This document shows, piece by piece, positions 10,083 to 20,889 of a stretch of DNA of 64,000 nt. The stretch lies in contig JABZFP010000041.1 of NCBI GenBank assembly GCA_014237395.1, forward strand, positions 62,001 through 126,000. Reading direction: 5' to 3'. Positions within the stretch are counted from its first letter, which is position 1. The number at the start of each line of letters is the position of its first letter. The stretch comes from Desulfobacteraceae bacterium. GTDB taxonomy: Bacteria; Desulfobacterota; Desulfobacteria; Desulfobacterales; UBA5852. The translations under genes were made by a program, and so were the position numbers. A model generated the notes under the pieces. The model was not told the origin of the DNA, did not search any database, and saw nothing but the letters and a program-made list of their open reading frames with translations.

Positions 10083-10721
10083 TCAGCCTTCGAGTTCGAC
10101 GGCCTCCACCAGGACGCGGGCGGTGCCTTTGTTGTAAAACCCGAGTTTTTTGGCGGCGCCGGCGCTCAAGTCGATGATCCGGCCATCGACGAAGGGGCCG
10201 CGATCATTGACCCGCACGATGATTTCCCGTTTGTTCTCCAGGTTGACGACGCGCACGAAGGTGGGCAGGGGCAGATGTTTGTGGGCTGCGTTCAACCCGT
10301 TGGGGTCGAAGGCTTCGCCATTGGCGGTCATGTGCCCGTCTTCCTGATGGTAGGTTTCGTAGCCGTACCAGGAGGCCATGCCGGTCTCACGATAGGTGCG
10401 GGCCTCTTCGACACTCATGGGCACGTAGCGCTTGCCCTTGACCACGTAAGGCGACGTCTTGACCCGCCCCTGGCGGATGGCTTCCTTCGGCGGCAATCCG
10501 TCGATGGATTCGATGTCGTCGTTCGTCAGGGCCCAGCTCAAGGGGGCCATGACCACCGTATAGGTAAACCTGCCGACATGGTAGACGGTCTTGCCGGCGA
10601 ATTTGGTGACAGTATAGCCCAGTTTCAATGTGCCGACGGTAACATCATAGGTCGTTTCGACGATGCTGCAGGATAGCAGGCCAAGGCAGGCAGCGATCAG
10701 GATGAGTCGGGACAAAGGCAC
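10083..10721 (-). CDS. rlpA: Septal ring lytic transglycosylase RlpA family protein
   Basis: Lipoprotein-like N-terminus (GLLSCSIVE); TGMASWYGYETYHQEDGHMTANGEAFDPNGLNAAHKHLPLPTFVRVVNLEN...RVNDRGPF. Confidence 0.88.
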   Translation of the reverse strand: MPLSRLILIAACLGLLSCSIVETTYDVTVGTLKLGYTVTKFAGKTVYHVGRFTYTVVMAPLSWALTNDDIESIDGLPPKEAIRQGRVKTSPYVVKGKRYVPMSVEEARTYRETGMASWYGYETYHQEDGHMTANGEAFDPNGLNAAHKHLPLPTFVRVVNLENKREIIVRVNDRGPFVDGRIIDLSAGAAKKLGFYNKGTARVLVEAVELEG

Positions 10722-11277
10722 GGTGGTGGTTTCCGGTTCCTGGAAGCTTTCACAAAAAATCTTGTGGCCCCATAGCGGCGTTGGGCGCCCATTAGGATTC
10801 CTCGTAATTCCGATTTAGCCTTCTGCTTGCACCCGCCGCGTGGCATAGATCAAAATTTTGAAATCGCTTCACTTCAAAGACAACAAGCAATCGGTGAGAT
10901 CCGACAGAAGTACCCCTATCACAGTTTCGTCACATTGTGCATGGCCTGCTGCGATTGCTGCTGCCAGATACCTGTAAGCCAGTGAGGGGTGTTGTCGCGT
11001 GCGGCCTTCCTGACAACGGTCTGATAACGCTGTGTGCACTCCCGAATGGCCTGCATCCCTTTCTCCCGCACCGCGCATTGGCGGTTCAGAATGTAAAAAA
11101 TACCCTTGTGCGAAGACACGCGCCAATGTTATAAGCATATACTCGTTACGTAAATCTCAGAATGACAGGAAACTCAGATTTCGGCGCCCCCCGGCATGCC
11201 CGACGGAGCGGGTGCGCCATGCGCAATCCAACGCCTTTCCCGACGGTTCGGGAAAGGGCAACACCAGGAAAACCACC

Positions 11278-11715
11278 ATGGATAAATTCGATCAGTTTGT
11301 GAATGAATTGCAGGAAAAAATTTTTGATGAAGCCCGGGAGGCCTATGGGGAAAAGGGCTTTGACCGCTGGCGCAATCCCCGGCACAACGGCCGGATGGAT
11401 ACGGCCGACAGTTCGGCCCGTGTCACCGGCGACTGCGGCGACAGCATCGAAATCTTTTTGAAGATTGAAAACGACCGGATCCAGGACGCCGCCTATGTTA
11501 CGGACGGCTGCGGCACCAGCAGCATCTGCGGATCGTTTGCCGCCGAACTGGCCATTGGGAAGGATCTCGACGCCGTGGCCGACATCAACGGGGATGTCGT
11601 CGAAAACGCCATCGGCCGCCTTCCGGATGACGACCGGCACTGCGCGGACCTTGCCGCCGCCGCCCTGCAGGAGGCGTTGAGCCGATACATGCAGCGCACG
11701 GTTTCCGGTGAATGA
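11278..11715 (+). CDS. NifU/IscU-like iron-sulfur cluster scaffold protein
   Basis: MDKFDQFVNELQEKIFDEAREAYGEKGFDRWRNPRHNGRM...GDCGDSIEIFLKIENDRIQDAAYVTDGCGTSSICGS. Confidence 0.8.
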   Translation: MDKFDQFVNELQEKIFDEAREAYGEKGFDRWRNPRHNGRMDTADSSARVTGDCGDSIEIFLKIENDRIQDAAYVTDGCGTSSICGSFAAELAIGKDLDAVADINGDVVENAIGRLPDDDRHCADLAAAALQEALSRYMQRTVSGE

Positions 11716-11756
11716 GCAACCCTGAACCATAACAACCGATTGGGAGGGATTGAGAA

Positions 11757-12134
11757 ATGACCAAAGTCGCCATGATCCGTTGCGAAAAAAACGAGGACCG
11801 ATGTCCCCTGACGGGTTGTTTCAATTGCCTGATGGCGGCGAAGGAAGGGTTTGCCGGATATCAGGACACCGTACCCGCCGGTGTTTTCACCTGCCGGTGC
11901 CCGGGCGACAATCTGGCGAACCTGGCCAAGATCCTCAAATCCAAGGGCGCCGAAGCCATTCATTTTTGCACCTGCACGTTTGCCGCCAAAACCGGGAACG
12001 GCTGGAAAATGGAAAAGGGCGGATTCTGCGATCACATCGATGCGCTAATGGAACAGGTTCATGAAGCCACCGGGCTTCCCTGTATAAAAGGCACGGCCCA
12101 TCTGCCGGAGGGGTATGTCCCGGAAAAACGATAA
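11757..12134 (+). CDS. CGGC domain-containing protein
   Basis: Cys-rich 125 aa: MTKVAMIRCEKNEDRCPLTGCFNCL...FHFCTCTFA-type motifs. Confidence 0.7.
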   Translation: MTKVAMIRCEKNEDRCPLTGCFNCLMAAKEGFAGYQDTVPAGVFTCRCPGDNLANLAKILKSKGAEAIHFCTCTFAAKTGNGWKMEKGGFCDHIDALMEQVHEATGLPCIKGTAHLPEGYVPEKR

Positions 12135-12518
12135 GGTGTCCATCCATAAGCCTCATCTTTTAGCGCCGAGCGGCGTTTTCGCGCTTTGGAAATTCTCGAC
12201 ATCGTTCCCTATTCCGGCGGTCGCCACCCACCGCAAGGAACAGATCAGACGGGAAGCCCCGCGGAGCGCGACAAGACCGCCACCAGAGCGCGTGGATTTC
12301 CATCCAAACCCAGCATACTAACGCGAACGCTTGTCCGTTTCGTCAACACCCGCCCCAATTCGAACCGCCTTTCTTGAAAAAACGCGCCTATCCCCTGACC
12401 GTTAGCGCGCTCCATTTGTAGCCGCCGCCCTTGACCTTCGGGATTTTCAGCCCAAGGTTTGCAGAAGCGATACCCGCTTTTTAGCTATCTTGTTTCAAAT
12501 GAAGGGCAGGAGGATTCC

Positions 12519-14000
12519 ATGACGCCCAGCAGCGGACCCAACCGCCCCGACGCGGGGTGGACGTTCGATAACAGCTACGCACGGTTGCCGGAGACCTTAT
12601 ATGTCCGGTTGAATCCCGTACCGGTGCGCGCGCCGAAGCTCGTAGTTTTCAACACGCCGTTAGCCCGGTCTTTGGGACTGAACCCCGAGGCCCTGCAGGG
12701 CGATGAAGGCGCGGCCGTTTTCGCGGGCAACAAGATCCCCGAGGGCGCCGAACCCCTTGCCCAGGCCTATGCCGGGCACCAATTCGGCTATTTCACCATG
12801 CTAGGCGACGGGAGGGCCATTTTGCTGGGCGAGCAAGTGACCCCGACGCATGACCGCGTCGACATCCAGTTCAAAGGATCCGGCAAGACGCCGTTTTCAC
12901 GCAATGGGGACGGGCGGGCGGCCATCGGGCCGATGCTGCGGGAACACATCATCAGCGAGGCCCTGCACGCCCTGGGAATACCCACCACCCGCAGCCTCGC
13001 GGTGGTGACCACGGGGGAGCCGGTGTTCCGTGAAACCACCCTGCAGGGGGCGATTCTCACCCGCACGGCGGCCAGTCACATCCGCGTGGGCACGTTCCAG
13101 TATGCGGCGGCACGGGACAACCCCGACGCGCTCCGGACCCTGGCCGATTACACCATCCGCCGCCACTTTCCGGATCTTGCCGCGGCCGGAAATTCCTATC
13201 TGGCCCTGCTTCAAGCCGTCATGGAACGGCAGGCTTCCCTCGTGGCCCGCTGGCTGTTGGTGGGATTCATCCACGGCGTCATGAACACGGACAACATGGC
13301 CATAGGCGGTGAAACCATCGACTACGGCCCCTGCGCGTTCATGGACGCCTACGACCCGGACACCGTCTTCAGCTCCATCGACCAGAACGGCCGCTATGCC
13401 TACGGCCGGCAGCCGCAGATCGCCCAGTGGAATCTGGCCCGGTTTGCCGAAACGTTGTTGCCGCTCATTCACGAGGACCAGCAAAAGGCCGTATCCCTGG
13501 CAACCGAAGCCGTCTCGGGCTTTCCGGACACCTTCCGCCATTTCTGGCGGGCGGGCATGCGGGCCAAGCTGGGGCTGTCGAACCAGGAAGCGGATGACGG
13601 CGCCCTGGTGGAGGACCTGCTCGATGGTATGCAGCGACACGGTGCGGATTTTACCAATACCTTCCGCGACCTGGCAGCCGGCGCCCTGCCGGAGGCCTCC
13701 GTGTTCCAGGCGTCGGATTTCAAGGCGTGGTTCGAACGCTGGCAGGCCCGGCTGAAACGGCAGCCCGATTCCCGGGAGGCATCCCGCCAGCTCATGAACA
13801 CCCACAACCCGGCCATCATCCCCCGCAACCACCGGGTGGAGGAAGCCCTGGCGGCAGCCACGGAGCGGGCTGATTTTTCGGTCATGGAAAAGCTGCTGGG
13901 GGTTCTGTCCCACCCTTACCAGGATCCGCCGGAAGAGGCCGGCTATCACCTGCCGGCGCCCCCATCGGCGGAGCCCTACCGGACTTTCTGCGGGACATAA
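12519..14000 (+). CDS. selO: Protein adenylyltransferase SelO (YdiU family)
   Basis: [64 protein letters not shown]-terminal YRTFCGT. Confidence 0.93.
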   Translation: MTPSSGPNRPDAGWTFDNSYARLPETLYVRLNPVPVRAPKLVVFNTPLARSLGLNPEALQGDEGAAVFAGNKIPEGAEPLAQAYAGHQFGYFTMLGDGRAILLGEQVTPTHDRVDIQFKGSGKTPFSRNGDGRAAIGPMLREHIISEALHALGIPTTRSLAVVTTGEPVFRETTLQGAILTRTAASHIRVGTFQYAAARDNPDALRTLADYTIRRHFPDLAAAGNSYLALLQAVMERQASLVARWLLVGFIHGVMNTDNMAIGGETIDYGPCAFMDAYDPDTVFSSIDQNGRYAYGRQPQIAQWNLARFAETLLPLIHEDQQKAVSLATEAVSGFPDTFRHFWRAGMRAKLGLSNQEADDGALVEDLLDGMQRHGADFTNTFRDLAAGALPEASVFQASDFKAWFERWQARLKRQPDSREASRQLMNTHNPAIIPRNHRVEEALAAATERADFSVMEKLLGVLSHPYQDPPEEAGYHLPAPPSAEPYRTFCGT

Positions 14001-14016
14001 AAAACTGCGTCCAGCC

Positions 14017-15138
14017 TTACATGTTCTTTTTCCTCTTGTTCACGGCTTTAATTTTCAGGGCAACCTCTTTCCAACGTTCCTTTTCCACTCGGTCAGCGCT
14101 TTTGTGCTGGCGATCGGCCAGGTATGCCAGTTCCCGTTTCATTTTCCGGTAGTTTTCCAGCCTGTCTCCTGAGATATCACCGTCATCGACGGCCCCCAGA
14201 ACCCGGCAGCCAGGCTCGTGGGTATGGCTGCAGTTGGTGAAGCGACATCTCTGACTGAGTTTTTCTATCTCAGGGAACGCCGCTTCAATTCCTTTATCGA
14301 CTTCCCAGAAGGCAATTTCACGGATGCCGGGGTTGTCGATCACCATTCCCCCCTGGGGCATCATGATCAGATCCCGTGAGGTGGTCGTGTGCTTCCCCTT
14401 GCCCACGTGGCTGCTGATGGAACCGGTAAGCTGTATGGGGCTACCGTAGAGCCGATTCACCAGGGTGGATTTGCCGGCACCGGAAGACCCCACCATGGTC
14501 GTGGTCCGCCCTGGAGACAGATAGGGCGCCAGAGCATTCAGGCCGGTGTCGTCGGATGCCGACACCAGGTGGATGGGAACGCCGAATGCGACCGCTTCCA
14601 CTTCACCGACGAACGGTTCCGGATCCTGGTGAAGATCGGCTTTGGTCAGAAGGATGACCGGCGTCAGGCCGCAGTTGTAGACCAGCGTCAGATAGCGCTC
14701 GATGCGGCGCAAATTAAAATCCCGGTCCAGACCGCAAACGATAAATACGGTGTCCAGGTTGGCCGCAATGACCTGTTCCTTTTGCGGCTGAGCCTCCTGT
14801 TTGTTATGCGTGCCCGAAGCGCCGCGGGATAAGGCGTTCTTTCGCACCAGCACCCTGTAAATCACGGCATCGGTCATGAGGACCCAATCCCCGGTAACCG
14901 GATACCGGCTGTCGGCGTTATGTTTGAGCCTTCCGGCCAATGTGGCCAGCCATTCGCGATTGCCGTCGCTTGTGCGAAAGCTGTTTTTGCTTACCCCGGC
15001 CACTCGGGCCGGAATAACGCCGTCGTTGGCAAAGGGTTCTAGCTGGGCCTGAAAAAAGGACGTCCATCCCATCTGTGAAAGATGATGTGTGATTTTGTTT
15101 TTATCTGTATTATCTTCGATGCTCATTATCGCGTTCAT
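14017..15138 (-). CDS. rsgA: Ribosome small subunit-dependent GTPase A
   Basis: Circularly permuted GTPase: LLTKADL, GSSGAGKSTLVNRL, IDNPGIREI; C-terminal zinc site CRFTNCSHTHEPGCRV. Confidence 0.93.
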   Translation of the reverse strand: MNAIMSIEDNTDKNKITHHLSQMGWTSFFQAQLEPFANDGVIPARVAGVSKNSFRTSDGNREWLATLAGRLKHNADSRYPVTGDWVLMTDAVIYRVLVRKNALSRGASGTHNKQEAQPQKEQVIAANLDTVFIVCGLDRDFNLRRIERYLTLVYNCGLTPVILLTKADLHQDPEPFVGEVEAVAFGVPIHLVSASDDTGLNALAPYLSPGRTTTMVGSSGAGKSTLVNRLYGSPIQLTGSISSHVGKGKHTTTSRDLIMMPQGGMVIDNPGIREIAFWEVDKGIEAAFPEIEKLSQRCRFTNCSHTHEPGCRVLGAVDDGDISGDRLENYRKMKRELAYLADRQHKSADRVEKERWKEVALKIKAVNKRKKNM

Positions 15139-15824
15139 CCTATCGTTACCTGTTAGTTTGCCGATTTTGGTCAGCGCATGAACCCTCACATGGCAAGGTA
15201 TGCAGCCCACCGTAGCATTTGATTTTTTTTGATATCTTGCGGCAAGGGACGTTGCTGACAAAGGGGGCAACTATCGGGGTCGCTTCTCAATCCGATATCG
15301 CCCGGGCAACAGGCGGGAGGAAATCAATCGGTCTTTAAATGGAACCGCTTTTTTGGATACGGTAAAACGATGATCAATCCGCTACCCGCGGGTGAATCCC
15401 CTTGTCGGCAACGATTGTCACAATATCCATTAATTTCATAACCATAAAACCCTCTTTCTTCTGCTTTCGATGAATGCGCTTCCGTATACGATAAGCCCGG
15501 GAACTGTCAAGCATAACCCAGACCTGACCGGGGGTGATAAAACTCAGTGCCTGAAATTGCGAAAAGTCAAGTTGCGGATGCTTTACGTTGGTTTACACAT
15601 AGGGGATTTCGGGGGGATTTTCAAAGAATGTTTGATGGGGATATCCGGCGGCGGCAAATCGAGGCAAAAGTTGGGAACAACCTATATGGCGCTATGTTTT
15701 ATCCGTCTGATCAACCATCAGTTACCAAACCATCCCCCAAACGCAACCCAGGCCGCTAAGCCTTCAGTTCAACGGCCTGGTTGCCATCAAAATATTGTCG
15801 TTTAAAGACTGATGTCGCTAACTG

Positions 15825-16061
15825 CTATAGAAGCCTCAATAAGTTGCCAAAAAATACAATAAGAAAATATGCTCCGCTTATGAACACTATCACAATACAC
15901 GTTTTAATTATCGTACCATATTTTTTGACCCTCAATTTTCTTATTCTATTCTGGTCTTCTGGGACTTCAATTTTCCCCTGGTAAAATCTAAGCATATACA
16001 CGCCGGAACCTAAGCATATCGCAGCAATTACCAAATCATATAAGAGATTGATGATGACCAT
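15825..16061 (-). CDS. Small two-TM membrane protein of unknown function
   Basis: 78 aa ORF with two hydrophobic segments. Confidence 0.45.
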   Translation of the reverse strand: MVIINLLYDLVIAAICLGSGVYMLRFYQGKIEVPEDQNRIRKLRVKKYGTIIKTCIVIVFISGAYFLIVFFGNLLRLL

Positions 16062-16179
16062 ATTTTCCCCTTACTATTCTTCGCGATCCTTCTCTTTATC
16101 TCCATAAGCATTATTATAGAAGCTTTTTGCAACATCTAAAACAGACCCTCTGCTGACGGTCGTCCGGGTGACGAGGTCG

Positions 16180-16213
16180 CCTGTCAAAGGGGACAGGCTT
16201 GAAACCTGTCCCC
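16180..16213. repeat. Nested REP-like palindrome (GGGGACAGG-cttgaaa-CCTGTCCCC)
   Basis: Perfect 9-bp inverted repeat 16189-16197/16205-16213; CCTGTC at 16180 gives an alternative stem with GACAGG. Confidence 0.7.
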
Positions 16214-16239
16214 TTGCATAGATGCTTCCCGGTTGGCCG

Positions 16240-17736
16240 CTATTCCAGGTACCATCCCACCAGCTTGACCGAATGATAGTAGTTGACGGAGGCGCTGGGG
16301 GCATAGTGGCTGCGGTTTACCGGGCCGCGCAGCATCAGGCCGTGGTTGGCCTGGCCTGCCGCCCAGTCCTTGACCACATTGAGCAGCTCGATATGGGCGG
16401 TTTCATTTTCCCCGAACAGGGAAAAACTCTCGAGCAACGTACCCGGATAAAAATCGTAAAGCGGCTGCGGGGAAGCCGGCCAGGCCCCGTTGAGGCGGTA
16501 GATATCGCATCGGCTTGACACTTCTGAATTGTTGTTCGGCGGATACAATTTGATGGAATCGCCCTGCCGGATCATTAACGTGGCCTCAACGATTTCCTTA
16601 CCCGCCAGGGCATCCATGTCGAAGGTTACCCGGGAGCGGAAATAGTATTCGTCATAATACCGGCATTCCCCATGCGCGGCCTCTTTAACGAAATGACCGA
16701 CCTTTACCTCGTGACTCCCGGGTTGCCGCCCGGCCTGGACCTGTGGCGCCGACATGCAATCTTGGGGGCGCAGGTCGCCGCCCCTCGCGTAGGCCCAACC
16801 ATTGGTGATCTGGGCGTCCAGGATGAAGGGTACTTTTTTCTTTTCCTTCGGGGCTACAATCGTAAACACCCCCGATTGGCCGTGAACCTTGTTGTCCGGG
16901 GTGGTGATTTTGATCCTGTACGACGTGCCCGGCCAGGCATACATTTGGGGTGCCGGCCAGGTAAGGTAAGCCCCGCTGTTGGCGGCGCCGCTTTTTATGG
17001 TTTCCACGACCTGGCCGTCCTGTGCGTTCACCAGCAGGATGTTGATGGTCGGGTAGGCGCTGGCGGGAGCCTCGTTCCACTTGACCGGCAGGGGTTGGCC
17101 CGTTTCATGTTCGGATCCCCCTGTGGGGCTCAAAACCGGGATAACCAAAGAAACCGCCAGGGCTGGCGCCTGCGAAATCGGCGCCATGTCCTTGGCCGCT
17201 TCAAAATTCTTTTTCGAAGGCACCGTAAAGATCAAATGGCTTGTATTGTTTGGTTCATTGGATTCGGCAACCTGTTTGGCATCATCGGCCGAAAAAGTGA
17301 GACGATATTGGCCGGGAACCCATTTTTCCGCAAGATTGGCAGGCGGCCAGGCATAGGTCATGGATTGCCCGGGATCAAGCGGCTGAATATCAATGGTGCC
17401 ATCTAAAACGCCTGGACATCCCGTGCCGCCCAGCGGCTGGCAGGCGATTTTCAGCTTACTGACGCCGGCAGCGGCGCTGCCCTGGTTCAAAACCGTCAGA
17501 TTCAGAACGGATGCGGTACCGATTGGATCACCCGCCTTGGGCGGCGATGACCAGGACGGTGGTTTCACGACCAGATCCGGCAGAGCTTTGACGGACATCA
17601 CCGCCGCGGGGCTCACGGGTTTTAGGATCGGTTTAAGCGGTCCGCCTTCCGCATAAGGTGCCAATGTGGCGATAAACACAGCGAGCACCATTCCCGTAAA
17701 CAGCCGGCGCGACAATTTCAATGCGTGTGACGCCAT
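16240..17736 (-). CDS. Secreted CARDB-domain protein with DNRLRE-like C-terminal domain
   Basis: From ATG 17736 MASHALKLSRRLFTGMVLAVFIATLAPYAEG; LPDLVVKPPSWSSPPKAGDPIGTASVLNLTVLNQGS; C-terminal VVKDWAAGQANHGLMLRGP. Confidence 0.7.
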   Translation of the reverse strand: MASHALKLSRRLFTGMVLAVFIATLAPYAEGGPLKPILKPVSPAAVMSVKALPDLVVKPPSWSSPPKAGDPIGTASVLNLTVLNQGSAAAGVSKLKIACQPLGGTGCPGVLDGTIDIQPLDPGQSMTYAWPPANLAEKWVPGQYRLTFSADDAKQVAESNEPNNTSHLIFTVPSKKNFEAAKDMAPISQAPALAVSLVIPVLSPTGGSEHETGQPLPVKWNEAPASAYPTINILLVNAQDGQVVETIKSGAANSGAYLTWPAPQMYAWPGTSYRIKITTPDNKVHGQSGVFTIVAPKEKKKVPFILDAQITNGWAYARGGDLRPQDCMSAPQVQAGRQPGSHEVKVGHFVKEAAHGECRYYDEYYFRSRVTFDMDALAGKEIVEATLMIRQGDSIKLYPPNNNSEVSSRCDIYRLNGAWPASPQPLYDFYPGTLLESFSLFGENETAHIELLNVVKDWAAGQANHGLMLRGPVNRSHYAPSASVNYYHSVKLVGWYLE

Positions 17737-17973
17737 GGTCGATCCTCCATCCAAGAGTGAAAGAGAAACTGCACTGTTACCGGTTAAGTTGCACGTGAAG
17801 CCCTTAAAGTTCATTTCATCCGCCGTTAGATGCAAAAAAGCTGATCAGGCGGAGCCGGTGTACATTCTACGGATCATATGGGAATATGTCCTCGTTTCAA
17901 GGAAAACGCTGAGGAACGCATGTTCAGCAGGATAAAATCTTCGATCCTTGTGACAAACCCAATGGGAGAGACC

Positions 17974-18414
17974 ATGAAGATTCCACGGTTGACGTTGCTG
18001 ACCCTCGGTGTCGCGGATCTCCAGGCGGCCACGCACTTCTATGAAGCGGTCCTCGATGCCCTCCCGAACCGGTCTTACGAAGGCGTAACCTTTTTCGAAC
18101 TCCCCGGAACCTGGCTGGCGCTATACCCGCTTGAGAAACTGGCCGAAGACATCTCGCCCGACGTGCCGACAGCGGGCCGCGGGTTCAGCGGCATGACGCT
18201 GGCCCACAATGTCCGCAGCAGGGACGAGGTCCTTGCCATTGTAAACCGCGCCCGGTCGGCCGGCGCGCGCGTTGTCAAGGAACCCCAGGAGACCTTCTGG
18301 GGAGGATTCAGCGGCTACTTTGCCGATTTGGACGGGTATTTTTGGGAAATCGCCTGGGGGCCCATGTTCGCGGTTACGGAGAGCGGCGAGATGCGGTTCA
18401 AGGGCGACGCCTAA
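17974..18414 (+). CDS. VOC (glyoxalase/bleomycin resistance) family protein
   Basis: MKIPRLTLLTLGVADLQAATHFYEAVLD...GGFSGYFADLDGYFWEIAWGP. Confidence 0.9.
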   Translation: MKIPRLTLLTLGVADLQAATHFYEAVLDALPNRSYEGVTFFELPGTWLALYPLEKLAEDISPDVPTAGRGFSGMTLAHNVRSRDEVLAIVNRARSAGARVVKEPQETFWGGFSGYFADLDGYFWEIAWGPMFAVTESGEMRFKGDA

Positions 18415-18479
18415 GGGATGCCGGCCTGGCGACCGGCGCTTTTCCCACCGGATTAAAACCCTTAACGTGGACGAGAACC

Positions 18480-19073
18480 ATGATCGACATCCTCGACCAT
18501 CTGCCCGAAGCCCGCGTTCCGGAGGGGGTGAGGCTCTACTACACCGGCCTGGGGGTCAAGCTGGGACCGGTTTTCGGGCCCCTGGCGTCAGCCCTGGCCG
18601 TGCTGCCCGGCAGCATTCATCCCACCCGCTGCCTCACAGCCCTTTCAGAAGGCCGGCTGGCTGGCATCCTTGGCATCCACGACCAGCAAGGCAGCTTTCT
18701 GGAACCGTCCTACGGCACGATGGTCCGGCATTACGGACAGATTTCCGGGACATTTCGCACCATGCTGCTCATGCTGCTGGATCACAAGGTGCCCCCGGGG
18801 GATCTCTACCTCGACGGCATCGTGGTCGACCCGTCGCTGCGGGGGCAGGGCATCGGCAGCGCCCTCATGGCCGCTTTCGAACACCTGGCCGGGGAGAACG
18901 GTTTCACCACCGTCTCACTGGAAGTCATCGACACCAACCCCCGAGCCCGCAGCCTTTATGAACGTCTGGGCTACAGGCAGATCGCAACCCACACCATGGG
19001 CCCTTTCAGCCGCTTGTTCGGCTTCCGCACTACCCATCGCTTGACGAAACCCATCCGTCCTGCCGGATCATGA
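18480..19073 (+). CDS. GNAT family N-acetyltransferase
   Basis: LDGIVVDPSLRGQGIGSALMAAFEHLA...VSLEVIDTNPRARSLYERLGYRQ. Confidence 0.9.
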   Translation: MIDILDHLPEARVPEGVRLYYTGLGVKLGPVFGPLASALAVLPGSIHPTRCLTALSEGRLAGILGIHDQQGSFLEPSYGTMVRHYGQISGTFRTMLLMLLDHKVPPGDLYLDGIVVDPSLRGQGIGSALMAAFEHLAGENGFTTVSLEVIDTNPRARSLYERLGYRQIATHTMGPFSRLFGFRTTHRLTKPIRPAGS

Positions 19074-19171
19074 AACGCGTTTGACGGTTCGTCGCCCTTG
19101 AAAGGAAACGACGGAACCCATAGTATGGTCTATATGCAAGATTTCGCCCACATTGAAAAAGGAGAGTCGCC

Positions 19172-19732
19172 ATGCAACCCATCGGCCCCGTCAACGCGCT
19201 CTACCCGACACCGACCACACTGGTAGGCGCGTTGGTAAACGGCAAACCCAACTTCATCACCATCGCGCACATCGGCATCATGACCCTGAATCACATTTCG
19301 CTGGGGATCCACAAATCCCACTACACCAATGCCGGCATCAAGGAGAACAAGGTCTTCAGCGTCTGCCTGCCGTCGGAAGATCTCATTGTGGAAACCGACT
19401 ACTGCGGCATCATGACCGGCAAGAAAACCGACAAGGCCGTTATCTTCGATATTTTCTACGGGGATCTTGAAAAAGCTCCCATGATCCGGGAATGTCCGGT
19501 CTGCATGGAATGCCGCCTGGAGCGCATCGTGGATTTCACCGAGCATGACGTCTTTGTGGGCGACGTGGTGCAAACCCATGTCCAACCGGAGGTGCTGAAA
19601 GAGGGAAAGATCGACATTGGCAAAGTCAAACCGCTACTCTTCGATATGGCCAGCAAGGGCTACTGGTCCCTCGGCCCCCGTGTGGGCAATGCCTGGGGGG
19701 AAGGAAAAAAGCTAAAGCGGAAATTGCAATAG
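19172..19732 (+). CDS. Flavin reductase (FMN-binding) family protein
   Basis: MQPIGPVNALYPTPTTLVGALVNGKPNFITIAHIGIM...HYTNAGIKENKVFSVCLPS. Confidence 0.85.
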   Translation: MQPIGPVNALYPTPTTLVGALVNGKPNFITIAHIGIMTLNHISLGIHKSHYTNAGIKENKVFSVCLPSEDLIVETDYCGIMTGKKTDKAVIFDIFYGDLEKAPMIRECPVCMECRLERIVDFTEHDVFVGDVVQTHVQPEVLKEGKIDIGKVKPLLFDMASKGYWSLGPRVGNAWGEGKKLKRKLQ

Positions 19733-19947
19733 GGTTGCAAGACGGGTGGCTTTGAGGAATGGTGCGAAGGTGGCAAGACGGTAGCGGCCTGAGGAAGGAT
19801 TCGAGGAGCCGAGGGTTCAAGGATTCAAGTGATTCGAAAATACGTCCTTAGATTCTTGCCCCCGGGGACCCTTGGATCCTTGACCCCTGAGTGTAAGCCC
19901 CTATTCTTGGATACAACCAGAATAAAATTGTAAATGAAAGACAATCC

Positions 19948-20889
19948 ATGCCAAAGGAAACCCATCCCATTTCCCCCATCAAAAAGATCGCCATTCTCGG
20001 CGCCGGCGCCATGGGTGGCGCCTATGCGGCCATGTTTGACACCGCAGAGGCCTTCGACACCCTGTTCGTGGCCCGCGGCCCGCGCGCCAAGCGCCTGGCG
20101 CAAGCCGGTTTGATCGTCAACGGGAGAACGCTTCATCTTCAGGTCGTCCAACCGGATCATGCGGCGGCCCCCGCCGATCTGATCATTGTCGCCCTGAAGG
20201 ACCACCATCTCAAAGATGCCCTGGACGATCTGAAACCCCTTGTCGGGGAGCAAACCACCATCATCTCCATCATGAACGGCCTGGAGAGCGAAGCCGTCAT
20301 CGGAGAAGTTTATGGCGCGGAAAAACTGCTCCTGTCCATCGCCGTCGGTATCGATGCCCTGCGGGACGGCAACCGCATTTCCTATTCCAACCCCGGAAAG
20401 ATCCTGTTCGGCGAGACCCGGAACAGGGAAATCAGCCCGCGGGTAAGGCAGCTGCAGGAGGCTTTCACCCTGGCCGGCATTCCCCACGAAACACCGGAAG
20501 ACATGCGGCGCACCTTGTGGTGGAAATTCATGATCAATGTCGGCATGAACCAGGCCTCGGCGTTGATGCAGGCACCTTATGGCGTCTTTCAGACCTCGGA
20601 AGATGCCCGCGCGCTGATGCGGGCCCTCATGCAGGAAGTCATTACACTGGCCCAGGCATCGGATGTCAATCTCGCCGAAGCCGACATCGAAGACTGGTGC
20701 GCTATCCTCCAGACCCTGTCCCCCGACGGGAAAACATCCATGCTGCAGGACATCGAGGCCGGCCGCCAGACCGAGGTGGATGTCTTCGGTGGAAAAGTAG
20801 TGGCTTTAGGAAAGGCGCTCGGCATAACCACCCCGGTCAACGCCGCCCTGCGGCATGCGATCCGTGTGCTCGAACGCCGCAAGTCGTAA
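19948..20889 (+). CDS. panE: Ketopantoate reductase / 2-dehydropantoate 2-reductase family
   Basis: KIAILGAGAMGGAYAAMF; KDHHL; MNGLESE; WWKFMINVGMNQASAL. Confidence 0.88.
   Translation: MPKETHPISPIKKIAILGAGAMGGAYAAMFDTAEAFDTLFVARGPRAKRLAQAGLIVNGRTLHLQVVQPDHAAAPADLIIVALKDHHLKDALDDLKPLVGEQTTIISIMNGLESEAVIGEVYGAEKLLLSIAVGIDALRDGNRISYSNPGKILFGETRNREISPRVRQLQEAFTLAGIPHETPEDMRRTLWWKFMINVGMNQASALMQAPYGVFQTSEDARALMRALMQEVITLAQASDVNLAEADIEDWCAILQTLSPDGKTSMLQDIEAGRQTEVDVFGGKVVALGKALGITTPVNAALRHAIRVLERRKS

Noticed and set aside
10869-11138. Small overlapping minus ORFs (66 and 89 aa)
   Set aside because: Two frames compete, no recognised family; the 66-aa frame looks more protein-like but evidence is too thin
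15470-15805. Short plus ORFs in the 15.5-15.8 kb intergenic region
   Set aside because: No SD, no recognisable motif and overlapping frames; likely non-coding
19740-19880. Purine-rich repetitive stretch (gaggattcaaggattcaag-like) after the flavin reductase gene
   Set aside because: Only short imperfect repetition; could be a degenerate dispersed repeat but cannot be supported from one window
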